This document shows, piece by piece, positions 20,732 to 30,693 of a stretch of 64,000 nucleotides of DNA. The position numbers and the translations under genes were made by a program. Each line of letters begins with the position of its first letter. The first letter of the stretch is position 1. Source of the stretch: Chitinophagaceae bacterium (GTDB lineage: Bacteria; Bacteroidota; Bacteroidia; Chitinophagales; Chitinophagaceae); assembly GCA_016719815.1 (NCBI GenBank), contig JADJYK010000014.1, positions 89,788 through 153,787 on the forward strand. The letters are read 5' to 3'. Below the pieces are notes generated by a model. It was not told the origin of the DNA. It searched no databases and saw only the letters and a program-made list of their open reading frames with translations.

Positions 20732-22672
20732 ATGCGTTACCTTTTTAGCCTTTTCCTTTCTGTAGCACTGGTTATTCCTTCTGTTTTAGTAGCCCAGAAT
20801 GATGATGATATTTTCGAAGCAAACCGCCTGAAAAAAATATTTCCTGACGACAGGGTTGCTGCCACGCTGGTGGAAGAAGACTATAGCTTTGACCGGGGAA
20901 AAAGTGAAGATAAAATACCGGTAGTTACTGCGACAAAAAACACCAGTATTAACTTCCTCGCCATGAGAGAAAGAGCAGGCATCCAATACTTCGACTTTTA
21001 CAACTCCTTTACCAAAATCACTTCCTTTAAGCAATTGGAAAAAACGAAGGGGATGTTTGGCATAAAGAAGAATTACAACGTAGGCTATGCAATTGACCGC
21101 TCGGCCAGTTCAAGTGAGTTTTTTTCAGATGATAGCAGGGTTAAATTTTTTAACATCAGCTTCAGCGGCTACGGTGATGTAACCCGTGTTGAAACAGAGA
21201 AAAAATATTTCGATAGCAAATACCTGACCTCTGTCTATTTTCATACCTGGTTTCCTGCAAAAGAAAAAACTATCCGCTTTAAAGTGCCGGAGTGGCTTCA
21301 ACTGGATATTCGTGAGTTCAATTTTGAAGGTTATAAAATTACAAAACAGAAAACACAGGAAAAGGGCTATATAGTCTACACATATAAACTGCAAAATCTT
21401 ATTGCCCTTAAAAACGAAAGCAAAGCTATTGGCGTAGCCTATCAATGGCCGCACCTGATGCTGGTTGTAAAATCCTTTAATTACGATGGAAAAGATGAGA
21501 AAGGGTTTGGCAGTGTGGCCGATCTGTATAATTGGTACAATTACCTGTATAAAAAAAGTGAAAATAAACCTGATGAACTGAAAGCAAAAGTAGAGGAGCT
21601 CATAAAAGGAAAATCAACAGAGACTGACAAAACAAGAACTATTTTCTATTGGATACAGGATAATATCCGGTATATAGCATTTGAAGACGGTCTCGCCGGG
21701 TTCATACCTGCAACAGCACAGGATGTATATAAATCGAAGTATGGTGATTGCAAAGGCATGGCCAACCTGATGACCGAGATGCTGAAACTTGCCGGCCTGC
21801 AGGCATACATGACCTGGATAGGCACACGTCACATTCCTTACGATTATTCATTGCCTTCACTTGCTGTTGACAATCACTGCATCAGTACCGTTGTTATTGG
21901 CGGAAAAGAATATTTTCTTGACGGTACTGAAAAGTATATCCCGTTTGGAGATTATGCCTGGCGTATCCAGGGCAAAGAAGTTCTGATTGGAAAGGGCGAT
22001 AAATATGATGTAAAAAAAGTACCCTTACAGGAGATAGATAAAAGTAAAGTACTTACACAAACCAGCTTTCAGCTAAAAGATAATGTGCTGAAAGGGCATG
22101 TAAAAGTCACCCTCACCGGTGAGCAACGCACCAGCTTCCACCAGTATTACCACGATTTGCCGTCAGATGATAAAAAGAAAACAATCCAAAAATTTCTGGA
22201 GTTCGGAAATAAAAATCTCGTTGTAAGTAATATAAAAACATCTGACCTTAACAACAGGGAAATTGCTGTAATTTTTGAAGGAGACATCGACCTGAGCAAT
22301 TATGTTATAACCGAAGACAAGGAGATATATGTAGGCATCGATTTTTTTCCTGAAGATTTAAGCGGTTATATTCCGGATAAAGACCGGCAAAGGGACTATG
22401 AACTGCATGCAGCCTATGTTGCGCAGGACGAAACAGAACTGCTACTGCCTGCCGGATACAAAGTTGTTTCGTATCCAGCCGCCATTAATGAAAAAGCTGC
22501 CGATTATGAAGTAAGCGGTTCATATTCTGTAAAAGATAATAAAGTAACTTTTAAAAAAGTGTTATCCCTCAACTCCGGAAGAATTAAAAAGGCGGATTTT
22601 GAAAACTGGAAAAGTTTTACAAAAAAGCTGAAGGACTTTAACAGCAACCTTATCCTGATAAAAAAACCTTAA
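20732..22672 (+). CDS. DUF3857 protein with transglutaminase-like domain
   Basis: A secreted or periplasmic protein of 646 residues. Signal peptide (MRYLFSLFLSVALVIPSVLVAQ), an N-terminal DUF3857 region, then a transglutaminase-like core with a candidate triad C340 (YGDCKGMANLM), H382 (VDNHCIS) and D397 (FLDGTEKY), and a C-terminal beta-rich DUF2569/DUF3858-like part. These proteins are common in Bacteroidota; substrate and exact role are not established. It is followed 23 bases later by a paralogue-like DUF3857 gene, so the two form an operon. It diverges from korA across 126 bases. Confidence 0.85.
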   Translation: MRYLFSLFLSVALVIPSVLVAQNDDDIFEANRLKKIFPDDRVAATLVEEDYSFDRGKSEDKIPVVTATKNTSINFLAMRERAGIQYFDFYNSFTKITSFKQLEKTKGMFGIKKNYNVGYAIDRSASSSEFFSDDSRVKFFNISFSGYGDVTRVETEKKYFDSKYLTSVYFHTWFPAKEKTIRFKVPEWLQLDIREFNFEGYKITKQKTQEKGYIVYTYKLQNLIALKNESKAIGVAYQWPHLMLVVKSFNYDGKDEKGFGSVADLYNWYNYLYKKSENKPDELKAKVEELIKGKSTETDKTRTIFYWIQDNIRYIAFEDGLAGFIPATAQDVYKSKYGDCKGMANLMTEMLKLAGLQAYMTWIGTRHIPYDYSLPSLAVDNHCISTVVIGGKEYFLDGTEKYIPFGDYAWRIQGKEVLIGKGDKYDVKKVPLQEIDKSKVLTQTSFQLKDNVLKGHVKVTLTGEQRTSFHQYYHDLPSDDKKKTIQKFLEFGNKNLVVSNIKTSDLNNREIAVIFEGDIDLSNYVITEDKEIYVGIDFFPEDLSGYIPDKDRQRDYELHAAYVAQDETELLLPAGYKVVSYPAAINEKAADYEVSGSYSVKDNKVTFKKVLSLNSGRIKKADFENWKSFTKKLKDFNSNLILIKKP

Positions 22673-22695
22673 CTCCCCCAGTTTAATCTTCGATA

Positions 22696-24845
22696 ATGAA
22701 AAAAATATTCATCTTTATCATTGCAATTGCATTGTCCTCATTGTCCTTTTCTCAAGACAACGAAGACACATTTTCACCTTCCAAACTTGAGTCTATCGCA
22801 AAAAATATGAAATCTGTTTGGGATGATCCAGATCCCGATTTTGCAGTTTCTTTAGTACCTGACAAGTGGAAAGAAGAAAGTGGTGTTATTATTGCCCAAA
22901 AAACAAAGTTTGCCTTTGATAAAGACGCTAATAAACTGGCAGTATATGAAATAACCAGGCGAAAGATAAAGCTGAATGACCGTGATGCCGTAAACAATTA
23001 CTCTGCGATTTACTTCAGGATAGGCTCAGCAAATGACGGAGCCGGAATAAAAATTATTAAAGCAAATGGCAGTACTCAGGAAGTTTCACTCCGCAATGCT
23101 GTTTTTATTGAAGATGCTGATGATGTGCCGGATGCCTTCACCCCATACATTGGCAAAGCAAATACCTACATTGACAAAAGCAAAAGCAAAGTAACGTATT
23201 ACAAAGTTGCAGTTCCGGATTTGGACCCGGGAGATATAATTGATTATAGCACCATCTTCTATGACGACAACACAGTTAAGAAAATGAGCTATATAGAGTT
23301 TGACCCTATATATTTTGTTTGTGCCCGAGAGTATCCTGTACTCAGTCAGAAATTTGAGATTGACACCGACAATAACTCATTTGTAAATTCAAAATCTACA
23401 ATGGGCGCACCGGTTTTTAAAGAAACAGGTAACAGCAATGGCGAATATATGTGGGAAGACAGCAACAGGGAAAAAATAAGTGACACCAGGTGGGTGAACC
23501 GGCTGATTGAATTGCCACTGCTGAAATTCCAGATTGTATTTTCAAGAAGTGAAAACCGTTCCGATCTTTTTATTGGCGACAGGGGTGAACTGAAACAGAA
23601 CATCACACCGCAGGAACTGGCCAAAAAAATGAACAACCTCTATAACAAACTGGATGGTTCCTATTATTACACAATGGCAAAAGCTTACCTGAAACAAATT
23701 GGCTACGCCGATTTAAGAGAGGATGATTTCATTCAAAAAATATATTATATTCTCAGGCATATCTCCTTTTACAGGGCCAATGGCTTCTCCAGTGAATTAT
23801 TTGCTTCCTGCCTTACCCAATGTCTTGACCTGAGAAAAATACCCTATGATTTAATTGTAACAACACCCCTCACCCTTACCAAACCCGAAAACATCATCTT
23901 CAGAACCGAGCCGGAATGGATGGTAAGAGTTAAAGATAAATTCATCTTTAATGCCACACTTTTCTCAAATCCATACGACCTGCGCCAGGAGTTTTTGAAC
24001 ACACCAGCTTATATTATTTCTTTAGGCAAAAATCCAACAGCAACACCCGTTACATTGCCAGGTACAAAAGTGGAAGATAACGTAATGACCAATACTGTTG
24101 CTGCTTCTATGGATACCGCCACAAGAAATATGAGTGTGGCACTGCAAAAAACAATAACAGGGTTCAGAAAAAAGGGATACAATACCGAAGCACTGATTTA
24201 CACAACAGCCCTGGATGATGACCACCGCAGCTATGGAGGCGAGGATGACATCAGGGCAGGAATGAAAGGGGCTGTGCTTGACAGCTATGAAGAAAAGCTG
24301 AGAGAACGAAAAAAAGAAGACAAGACCCGTAAACTGGAACATATGAAGGAGGAACTGGCCGGCTATTACGATAATGTAACAGCCTGCACTGAATTTACAC
24401 TTAATGCAGACGGACGTACCTGGCGCAAGCAGGAACTAAACTATACCAGCAAGTTTGAGTTGGGCGACATGGTAAAATCGCCGGCGACAACCTGCTGGTG
24501 TCTGTGCCTGGCCTTATTGGCGACCAGTTATTTATACCTCAGGAGGACCGCATCCGTGAGGTGGATGCTTACATGGGCTATCCGGAAGTTATCCGCAATG
24601 TTATCAATTTTACCATACCGTCTGGCTATAAGGCAGTTGGTATTCAAAATCTGAATATGAACCTGGAAAATGAAGTGGGTACATTTGCTGTGCAAGCTTC
24701 AGTTGAAGGAAACACCCTGAATATTCTTGTAAAGAAGCATTACAAGAATGGAACAGTGAAAAAAGAAGACTGGTCTAAATTAGTCGCCATGCTGGATGCA
24801 GCCTTTAACTTTTCGCAAAAGAAAGTGTTGCTGAAGAAACAATAG
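22696..24845 (+). CDS. Second DUF3857-type protein (one frameshift)
   Basis: About 715 residues once repaired. It has a signal peptide (MKKIFIFIIAIALSSLSFS), a DUF3857 region (KTKFAFDKDANKLAVYEITRRKIK) and a transglutaminase-like middle (RHISFYRANGFSSELFASCLTQCL). In this middle region the canonical Cys-His-Asp arrangement is not obvious, unlike in its neighbour. The frame breaks near 24480: one missing base turns AGDNLLVSVPGLIGDQL into a different reading, and the C-terminal part then continues to 24845. It is the second gene of the pair starting at 20732. The two proteins probably act together at the cell envelope; this is inferred from adjacency. Confidence 0.8.
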
Positions 24846-24872
24846 AAATTTGAAAGTAGCAGAAAAAAAACG

Positions 24873-26225
24873 CTACTTCTCAAACAACTTATCCTTTGGC
24901 ACTACTTTCACCTTCATGCCTGTTTTCAATTTTTTGCTGATGGCATTGTATGGCCCGATCACCACTTCTTCCCCGGGTTTCAGGCCGCTTACTATTTGTA
25001 TATAGTTAATATCCTGTATTCCTGTTTTTACCACTACTTTTTTCACCTTTTCATCTTTCTGTAATACATACACCACTTCTTCCAGTTCGTCGCCGCTTTC
25101 GGCAGTGGCGGCATCCATATCATTCGCTTCTTTGCCTCTCGATTCGTTCTCTTCCTTCTTCTTATCCTCCATGCTCTTGTCACTGCCTTTTACCCTTGCA
25201 TTAACAGCCGTCATCGGTACGGCCAATACATTATCCACCCGTTTTGTTTTTATATCGGCGCTGGCGTTCATGCCGGGTCTGAAGGGAAAAGTAAGATTTG
25301 TCAAATCCTTATATGAATCCCTGTCAATTCTTATTCTCACTTCATAGTTTGTTACATCGTTTGAAGAGGCAAGTGATGAAGACTTGGTGCTACTGGCGAT
25401 TTTCGTAACCACTCCTTTAAACTTTCTGTTGTTGTAAGCATCCACTTCCACATCGGCAGAATCGCCAATTGAAATTTTTACAATATCGTTTTCCCCCACA
25501 TCCACCCGTACTTCCAGTCCGCTCATATCGGCAACGGTCATCATTTCTGTCCCTACATTAAACGTACTCCCGGCCACACTCTCCCCCTTTTTCACTTTCA
25601 GTGAAGAAATAACACCATCCATCGGGGCAACAATTGTTGTCCGGCTCAGATCTTTATTGGCTTTACTCAATCCTGTTTTTGTGGACTGCACACTGGCCTG
25701 CAGACTCTTAATATTTTGCTGTGCTGCATTGTAATTCGCCTGAGCTGAGCGAAGGGTGCTTTCGTATTGCTCCAACTCGGCTTTGGATATTACCTTCTGG
25801 TCGAACAGGGCTTTATTCCTGTCGTATGTCTGCCTGGCAATATCAAGACTGGCCTTCAGTGATTCAATTGCGGCCTTGCTGTTATCCACCGTTGCCTCAG
25901 TTTGGTTAACCCTTGATGCAGCCTCATCCCGTTGTAAAGCGTATATATCTGCATAGATGCGGGCAAGGACCTCTCCTTTCCTGACAGTATCTCCTTCTTC
26001 TACGTTCAGTTCAGTAATTTGTCCTGAAATGTCAGGACTGATTTTCACTTCCACTTCGGGATAAATTTTCCCGCTTGCATTTACCGACTCAACTATGGTG
26101 CGGTTAGCTGCTTTTTCAACAGCTACCTTTTCCGCTTTATCGCCACTGTTCATTCCTTTCACTACAAGAAAAAGAACAGCAAGTACTCCTGCAATTATTA
26201 AAAACCATTTTAGCTTTTTATTCAT
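24873..26225 (-). CDS. Periplasmic membrane-fusion (adaptor) protein, HlyD/MacA type
   Basis: A 450-residue periplasmic adaptor linking an inner-membrane pump to a TolC-type channel. One N-terminal membrane anchor (residues 5-24), a lipoyl half-motif (KISPDISGQITELNVEEGDTVRKGEVLARI), a long alpha-hairpin coiled coil, a second lipoyl half (TTIVAPMDGVISSLKVKKGESV), beta-barrel and membrane-proximal domains. An acidic/Lys-rich insert lies near residues 350-390. It is the second gene after tolC. No MacB or RND pump gene follows because the next gene is convergent, so its pump must be encoded elsewhere. Confidence 0.9.
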   Translation of the reverse strand: MNKKLKWFLIIAGVLAVLFLVVKGMNSGDKAEKVAVEKAANRTIVESVNASGKIYPEVEVKISPDISGQITELNVEEGDTVRKGEVLARIYADIYALQRDEAASRVNQTEATVDNSKAAIESLKASLDIARQTYDRNKALFDQKVISKAELEQYESTLRSAQANYNAAQQNIKSLQASVQSTKTGLSKANKDLSRTTIVAPMDGVISSLKVKKGESVAGSTFNVGTEMMTVADMSGLEVRVDVGENDIVKISIGDSADVEVDAYNNRKFKGVVTKIASSTKSSSLASSNDVTNYEVRIRIDRDSYKDLTNLTFPFRPGMNASADIKTKRVDNVLAVPMTAVNARVKGSDKSMEDKKKEENESRGKEANDMDAATAESGDELEEVVYVLQKDEKVKKVVVKTGIQDINYIQIVSGLKPGEEVVIGPYNAISKKLKTGMKVKVVPKDKLFEK

Positions 26226-26275
26226 AGTGCAAATTTGAAACTAACATTAATTTTTTTATCATTATCAATTAACCC

Positions 26276-27724
26276 TTACAACTTCAATCCCTGTCCTTTG
26301 TAAAATTCCAGCAACTTCATCTTAAACACATAATCAAACTGGGAATACAATGCCTGAATCTTTGCCTTCAGCACATTGTTCTGGCTGTTCAGTAAATCGT
26401 AAGTTGACAACAGGTTAAGGGCATATCTTTTGTTAGCAAAATCGTATGCCTTTTCAGCCGTCTGAACTGCTTTTGAATCAGCATTAAATTTTTGCAAAGA
26501 AGCAGTAGCGTCATTATACGCCTTATAGATATCCTGCTTCAGTTGCATATCGCCCTGCTCTTTTTGCAGTTCAAATTGCTGAACATTTAATTTACTTCTC
26601 TCCCATATCGTACGGGCCTGCTTATTATTAAAAAGAGGAACGTTGATATTAATACCCACACTTTGACCAAAGTTGTTGTTGAACTGACTGGGAATTGCCG
26701 AGGGTTTATAGTAAGCCACTACATCCGTTCCGTCAATAAAAACCGGCACCTCAACCGGGTAATAAACGCCGCTGGCATTAGCCCTGGCGCCGGAATTGGA
26801 ATAACCGGTAAGCACTTTGTTATAGACGGGCTTCTTTTTAAAATTAACAGCACTGGTGTATAAACTGCCAAAGGCAGAAATCGTTGGATACATACTTCCC
26901 CTTGCAGCCGCAACAGATTTCTGTGCCGATTGAATTCTTATCTCATTAACCTTTTGCTGGGGCATAAATTTTACAGCCATCAAATAAACGGCATCGGGTT
27001 GTAAGTCTGCCAGCGGTACAATGGGAATAGAGGCAACCGGAGGTGTTTCCACATCAAAAGCGGTGGCAGCATCTACGTTCAGCAATGCCTTCATCTGAAG
27101 TAAAAATTGCTGGGCTGAAGCCTCAGCACTTACCAGTGAAGAACTGTCTCTTGCCAGTTGCGCTTCCAGTTCTAAGGCATTCAGTTCTGGCAAAGAACCT
27201 GCATCAACTTTTTTACGGGTGGTTTCTAATTGTGTCTGAGTCTGGCTGATTTGAACTTTCGCCAGGTTTATTTGTTCTTTCGCAAGTAATATTTGCAGGT
27301 AAGCAACGGCAACATTCAGCGCCACATCATCCTGCACTTTTTTTGTTGGTGCCTTATCAGCTTCCCAGGTAAGCGTCGCTGCCTCAATAGTACTTTTCTT
27401 TGAAAACCAGTTGAAGATGGTAACACCTGATTGGAACTGCCTCCCCAGGTTAAGGTAATTATTATCTTCCAATACACCAGTGGTAGGATTTTCTGAACGG
27501 CCAAGCCTGTATCCAACGCTGCTTCCAAAATTGAGAGTGGGTAATTTACCAGCCTTATCCTGCTCATAGTTCAAAGCAGAAAATCTTGACTGAAGGTCCG
27601 TCTGCCGTACAGAAATATTATTCTTTATAGCATGGTTTACACAACGGAGAAAATCCCATTTTTCCTGGCTGCTTGCCACTAAGGCATAGAGGAGAAAAGA
27701 AGCCAGAACGATTCCTTTTTTCAT
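26276..27724 (-). CDS. TolC family outer-membrane efflux protein
   Basis: About 482 residues when started at MKKGIVLASFLLYALVASS (27724), which gives a clean signal peptide; nine codons upstream are also open. Two OEP repeats are visible with long coiled-coil segments (AKEQINLAKVQISQTQTQLETTRKKVDAGSLPEL... and the C-terminal counterpart NKRYALNLLSTYDLLNSQNN), which would form the trimeric channel-tunnel. It lies 50 bases upstream of the adaptor gene and forms an operon with it. A TAACTTTG element sits immediately upstream. Confidence 0.92.
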   Translation of the reverse strand: MKKGIVLASFLLYALVASSQEKWDFLRCVNHAIKNNISVRQTDLQSRFSALNYEQDKAGKLPTLNFGSSVGYRLGRSENPTTGVLEDNNYLNLGRQFQSGVTIFNWFSKKSTIEAATLTWEADKAPTKKVQDDVALNVAVAYLQILLAKEQINLAKVQISQTQTQLETTRKKVDAGSLPELNALELEAQLARDSSSLVSAEASAQQFLLQMKALLNVDAATAFDVETPPVASIPIVPLADLQPDAVYLMAVKFMPQQKVNEIRIQSAQKSVAAARGSMYPTISAFGSLYTSAVNFKKKPVYNKVLTGYSNSGARANASGVYYPVEVPVFIDGTDVVAYYKPSAIPSQFNNNFGQSVGININVPLFNNKQARTIWERSKLNVQQFELQKEQGDMQLKQDIYKAYNDATASLQKFNADSKAVQTAEKAYDFANKRYALNLLSTYDLLNSQNNVLKAKIQALYSQFDYVFKMKLLEFYKGQGLKL

Positions 27725-27730
27725 AATAGG

Positions 27731-27738
27731 CAAAGTTA
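27731..27738 (-). promoter_or_regulatory. Candidate -7 element (TAACTTTG) for the tolC operon
   Basis: On the minus strand TAACTTTG matches TAnnTTTG and ends 6 bases before the tolC ATG, implying a near-leaderless transcript. A clear -33 TTTG at the usual spacing was not found. Confidence 0.35.
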
Positions 27739-27787
27739 TGCGAATTGTCAAAGGGAGTTAAGGCCTTTTTTGTAAGCGGTAGTTAAA

Positions 27788-28954
27788 TCATTCCGGCACA
27801 TTTGCCAGTGCCTGCTCCAGGTCATTTACAAGGTAGCCCGGCTCTTCCAGACCGGCATACATACGGATGAAACGATGCTCTGTATTATCCGGGTCAAAAT
27901 CCGCTACCGGTATCCCGGCACATTTAGGGATGACGAGACTTTCATGCCCACCCCAGCTTACAGCCATCATAATATGCCGAAGTGATTCGCAGAAGGTTAC
28001 AATATCTTCCCGCCGGCGGGTTTTTAATACGAAAGTAAAAAGGCCGCAAGCTCCCGACATCTGCTTCCGGGCAAGTTCATACTGCGGAAACGTCTCATCA
28101 AGTGGAAAAAGAATGCTCTCCACTTTTGGATGCTGCTTAATGTATTCAACAACTGTGGCAGTGGTTTTTGTTATCCGCTGAATCCGGGCAGGTAGTGTTC
28201 GTAATCCCCTTATCAGCAACCAGGCGTTAAACGGTTGTATTCCGCTGCCAATGTTCAGGTACTCACTGTCGAAAATTTTCTTCATCATCGTTTTGGTACC
28301 GCATAATACACCACCCAGCGTATCGCTGTGGCCGCCAATATACTTTGTAGCAGTCTGCATAGCCATATCAATACCCATCTCAATGGGCTTTTGATACAGG
28401 GGTGTACAATAGCTGTTATCAAGTAAAGTAATGATGCCTTTTGATTTTGCATAATCAGCCACTTCTTTAATGGGCTGAATGGCAAAATCCCAGCTGTTGG
28501 GTGATTCGAGATAATAGAAGCTGGTATTATCATTTGTCGCATTCTTCCAGTTCTCAATATCAGCACCGTCAATATAAGTAACCGAAACGTTAAACCGGGG
28601 CAACACCACATCAAACATACGCTGCGCCCATGTATAAGGCTTGGCCACCGAAACGATATGGTCGCCTGATTTAATGTTAGCCAAAATACCTGCAAATATG
28701 GCTGCTGCACCGTTGTTAAAAACTAAGCAATCCTCAGCGCCATCCATTGCCGCCAGTTTTTTACGCAGAATATCCACAGTCGGATTCAATCCTCTGCTGT
28801 AGAGATACCCTTGCATCTCATCCTCAAACGCCTGAGTCAAATCTGCCACTTTCTTAAAAGGAAAATTGCTGGTTTGCATAATGGGTGGAGAAACAGCATG
28901 GAAATAGAATTCACGGTCGTCACCCAGTTCATTTATGATTTGCGAAATATCCAT
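27788..28954 (-). CDS. PLP-dependent trans-sulfuration enzyme (cystathionine lyase/synthase family)
   Basis: A cytoplasmic PLP enzyme of the Cys/Met metabolism family, 388 residues. It has the phosphate-binding and active-site region YSRGLNPTV (R54), D179 in LLDNSYCTPL, the Schiff-base lysine K204 in QTATKYIGGHSDTLGG, and the C-terminal Arg-containing RMYAGLEEPGYL. Whether it is a cystathionine gamma-synthase, a beta- or gamma-lyase, or a methionine gamma-lyase cannot be told from sequence. The permease gene upstream overlaps it by 22 bases. This suggests uptake and breakdown (or use) of a sulfur amino acid as one unit. Confidence 0.88.
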   Translation of the reverse strand: MDISQIINELGDDREFYFHAVSPPIMQTSNFPFKKVADLTQAFEDEMQGYLYSRGLNPTVDILRKKLAAMDGAEDCLVFNNGAAAIFAGILANIKSGDHIVSVAKPYTWAQRMFDVVLPRFNVSVTYIDGADIENWKNATNDNTSFYYLESPNSWDFAIQPIKEVADYAKSKGIITLLDNSYCTPLYQKPIEMGIDMAMQTATKYIGGHSDTLGGVLCGTKTMMKKIFDSEYLNIGSGIQPFNAWLLIRGLRTLPARIQRITKTTATVVEYIKQHPKVESILFPLDETFPQYELARKQMSGACGLFTFVLKTRRREDIVTFCESLRHIMMAVSWGGHESLVIPKCAGIPVADFDPDNTEHRFIRMYAGLEEPGYLVNDLEQALANVPE

Positions 28955-30282
28955 CGCACTATTTTTTTATGATAAACCAAAAAATATAAACCAAGGAAAA
29001 GGGCTAATAAACCAGTGCCAATCAGCGCCGCATTTACATCCTTAATAACCACCCCTACTGCAATCATAAAATAACTGAACACAAAAAATGCTGCCAGTAT
29101 AGGCGTAATTTTATTCCAGGTCCCGGTTATCATTTCCTGGTTTTGTTTTCTTTTCCGCAAAACAAATAACGTAGCAGCTGATGTACTCATCCCAATGCTA
29201 TCCAGAAACATAGTAAAGTTCAGGATATTATCTACACCTTTTCCAAAGAAGGTGACAACTATGGTAATGATTGAAAAAGTGGCCAATCCCACCACCAATG
29301 CTTCCGTTTTTTTATGCCTGTAAGAAAATATTTTTGGCAACACTCCGTCTATACTCATTGCATACATTACTCTTGGGTTGCTCATAAGTAATATGTTTAC
29401 ATAAGCTAAAACAGAAAGAAACATTAACGCATCAAATACTTTTCCTCCGCCTTTGCCAAACCATGCTTCACAAAGTAATGCCCCAATAGCTGATGCATTT
29501 TTCATTTTGTCATAACCAATTACCTGGGAATAGGCAACATTAATAAGAAGGTAAAGCAAAATCACAATGATAATTCCGATAATAATCCCCTTTGGAATAT
29601 CCCGTGTACTCTTTACTTCCCCGCCAAAGTTGATGGTTTGCTGATACCCTCCGTATGCAAAACAAACAGGTATAAGAGAGATAACGAATAATGAAAAGGC
29701 ATTTTTATCATTTAAGGTAAAAAGCGGAGAACCTTCTTCGTAGCCATGTGGCTCTATTAACACACCCCTGAACAATGCTGAAATCAGTAATACCATCAGG
29801 CCCACTTTGATAATTATAAGAACATTTTGAGTTCGGCTGCTTGTTTTCAAGCCAAACAGATTAACAACAAAGAAAATAGCAACGGCAGCAATAGCAACAA
29901 TGGTATTGAAAATAATACCGCTGGGCTTCCGATAAAGCAAATCGCTAACATAATCTGCACCTATTAATGCCACAACAGCCAATGAAGCAGCATTGCTGAT
30001 AAGTATAATTGCATTTACCGAAAAACCCACCGACGGATGATAACACTCTGCAAAAACTTTATAATAGCCTCCCATTGCAGGAAGCCGTTGTCCGATTTCA
30101 GCATAGGTTAATGCACCGCAAAGTGCAATCAGTCCTCCTGCAATCCACAAAAGAAAAAATATGGAACTGGTACCGGAAGTAGCTGCTACAGAAGCCGGGT
30201 TCCTGAAAATCCCCATTCCAATTACAAGACTAACTACAATCAGACTTACATCAAGCAGGTTTAGTTTGTTCTTTGCACTCAT
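28933..30282 (-). CDS. APC-superfamily amino-acid permease
   Basis: An inner-membrane permease of about 449 residues with 12 predicted helices. The first helix carries the substrate-backbone-binding glycine motif (SLVIGMGIFRNPASVAA), typical of the LAT/APC branch. The start is placed at MSAKNKLNLLDVSLI (30282), five codons inside the longest frame. The 22-base overlap with the PLP enzyme gene implies translational coupling. The substrate is probably an amino acid handled by that enzyme; inferred. It is divergent from the B12 riboswitch and btuB. Confidence 0.88.
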   Translation of the reverse strand: MSAKNKLNLLDVSLIVVSLVIGMGIFRNPASVAATSGTSSIFFLLWIAGGLIALCGALTYAEIGQRLPAMGGYYKVFAECYHPSVGFSVNAIILISNAASLAVVALIGADYVSDLLYRKPSGIIFNTIVAIAAVAIFFVVNLFGLKTSSRTQNVLIIIKVGLMVLLISALFRGVLIEPHGYEEGSPLFTLNDKNAFSLFVISLIPVCFAYGGYQQTINFGGEVKSTRDIPKGIIIGIIIVILLYLLINVAYSQVIGYDKMKNASAIGALLCEAWFGKGGGKVFDALMFLSVLAYVNILLMSNPRVMYAMSIDGVLPKIFSYRHKKTEALVVGLATFSIITIVVTFFGKGVDNILNFTMFLDSIGMSTSAATLFVLRKRKQNQEMITGTWNKITPILAAFFVFSYFMIAVGVVIKDVNAALIGTGLLALFLGLYFLVYHKKIVRWIFRKS

Positions 30283-30355
30283 AGTTGAAAGGTACAAAGA
30301 ACATAAGAAAACATACCTGTGTATAACTCAAACATATTTAATCATCTACAGCATA

Positions 30356-30363
30356 TACATTTG
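30356..30363 (+). promoter_or_regulatory. Candidate -7 element (TACATTTG) upstream of the cobalamin riboswitch
   Basis: TACATTTG matches TAnnTTTG exactly. It lies 2 bases before the first paired base of the riboswitch P1 stem, so transcription would start inside or at the P1 stem. No clear -33 TTTG was found at standard spacing. Confidence 0.4.
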
Positions 30364-30365
30364 CA

Positions 30366-30582
30366 CTGATTTGGTTCCGCCGGTTGGCGGATGAAAAGGG
30401 AAATCCGGTGTACTTGCCTGCCGAAGGCACGGAGTCCGGTGCTATCCCCGTAGCTGTAAAGCGGCCTCTCCAAACCCCTCCGCAGGAGGGGCGTAAGAAG
30501 AACCTCATAAATTGTCACTGTCCCGCAAAAGGGATGGGAAGACTTTGAGGAATGCCCCAAGCCAGAAGACCTGCCAGATCAG
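30366..30582 (+). promoter_or_regulatory. Cobalamin (B12) riboswitch
   Basis: P1 is formed by CTGATTTGG (30366-30374) and CCAGATCAG (30574-30582), 9 pairs with one G-U. Conserved core segments are all present: the GATGAAAAGGGAAATCCGGTG block (30390-30410), the CCCCGTAGCTGTAAAGCGG block, CACTGTCCCGC...GGGATGGGAAG, and the B12-box GCCAGAAGACCTGCC (30561-30575). It lies 111 bases upstream of a TonB-dependent receptor gene and should repress it when adenosylcobalamin or a related cobalamin is bound. A peripheral stem is built from a dispersed G/C-rich palindrome (30466-30495). Confidence 0.93.
30466..30495. repeat. Dispersed palindrome (AACCCCTCCGCaGGAGGGG type) inside the riboswitch
   Basis: A hairpin with arms CCCCTCC and GGAGGGG. 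Nearly the same sequence occurs at 46158-46188, including flanking CTC..CCAAA and GCxTAA, and a related one at 33322-33356. Here it forms the apical part of a variable stem of the cobalamin aptamer. Confidence 0.7.
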
Positions 30583-30693
30583 CAAAACATATTCAGCTTT
30601 CGGGTGAAAGGCATGAAGATTTCAGAGTGTAAGGGCATTCTTTAATTTTCCACTTCATTTCCTGAAAGCAGTCACACAAAATTTTCATACCAA

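Noticed and set aside
24854..24878. Hairpin AAGTAGC/GCTACTT between the second DUF3857 gene and the adaptor gene as a terminator
   Set aside because: It overlaps the adaptor stop codon and its only homopolymer run is in the loop, so evidence is weak.
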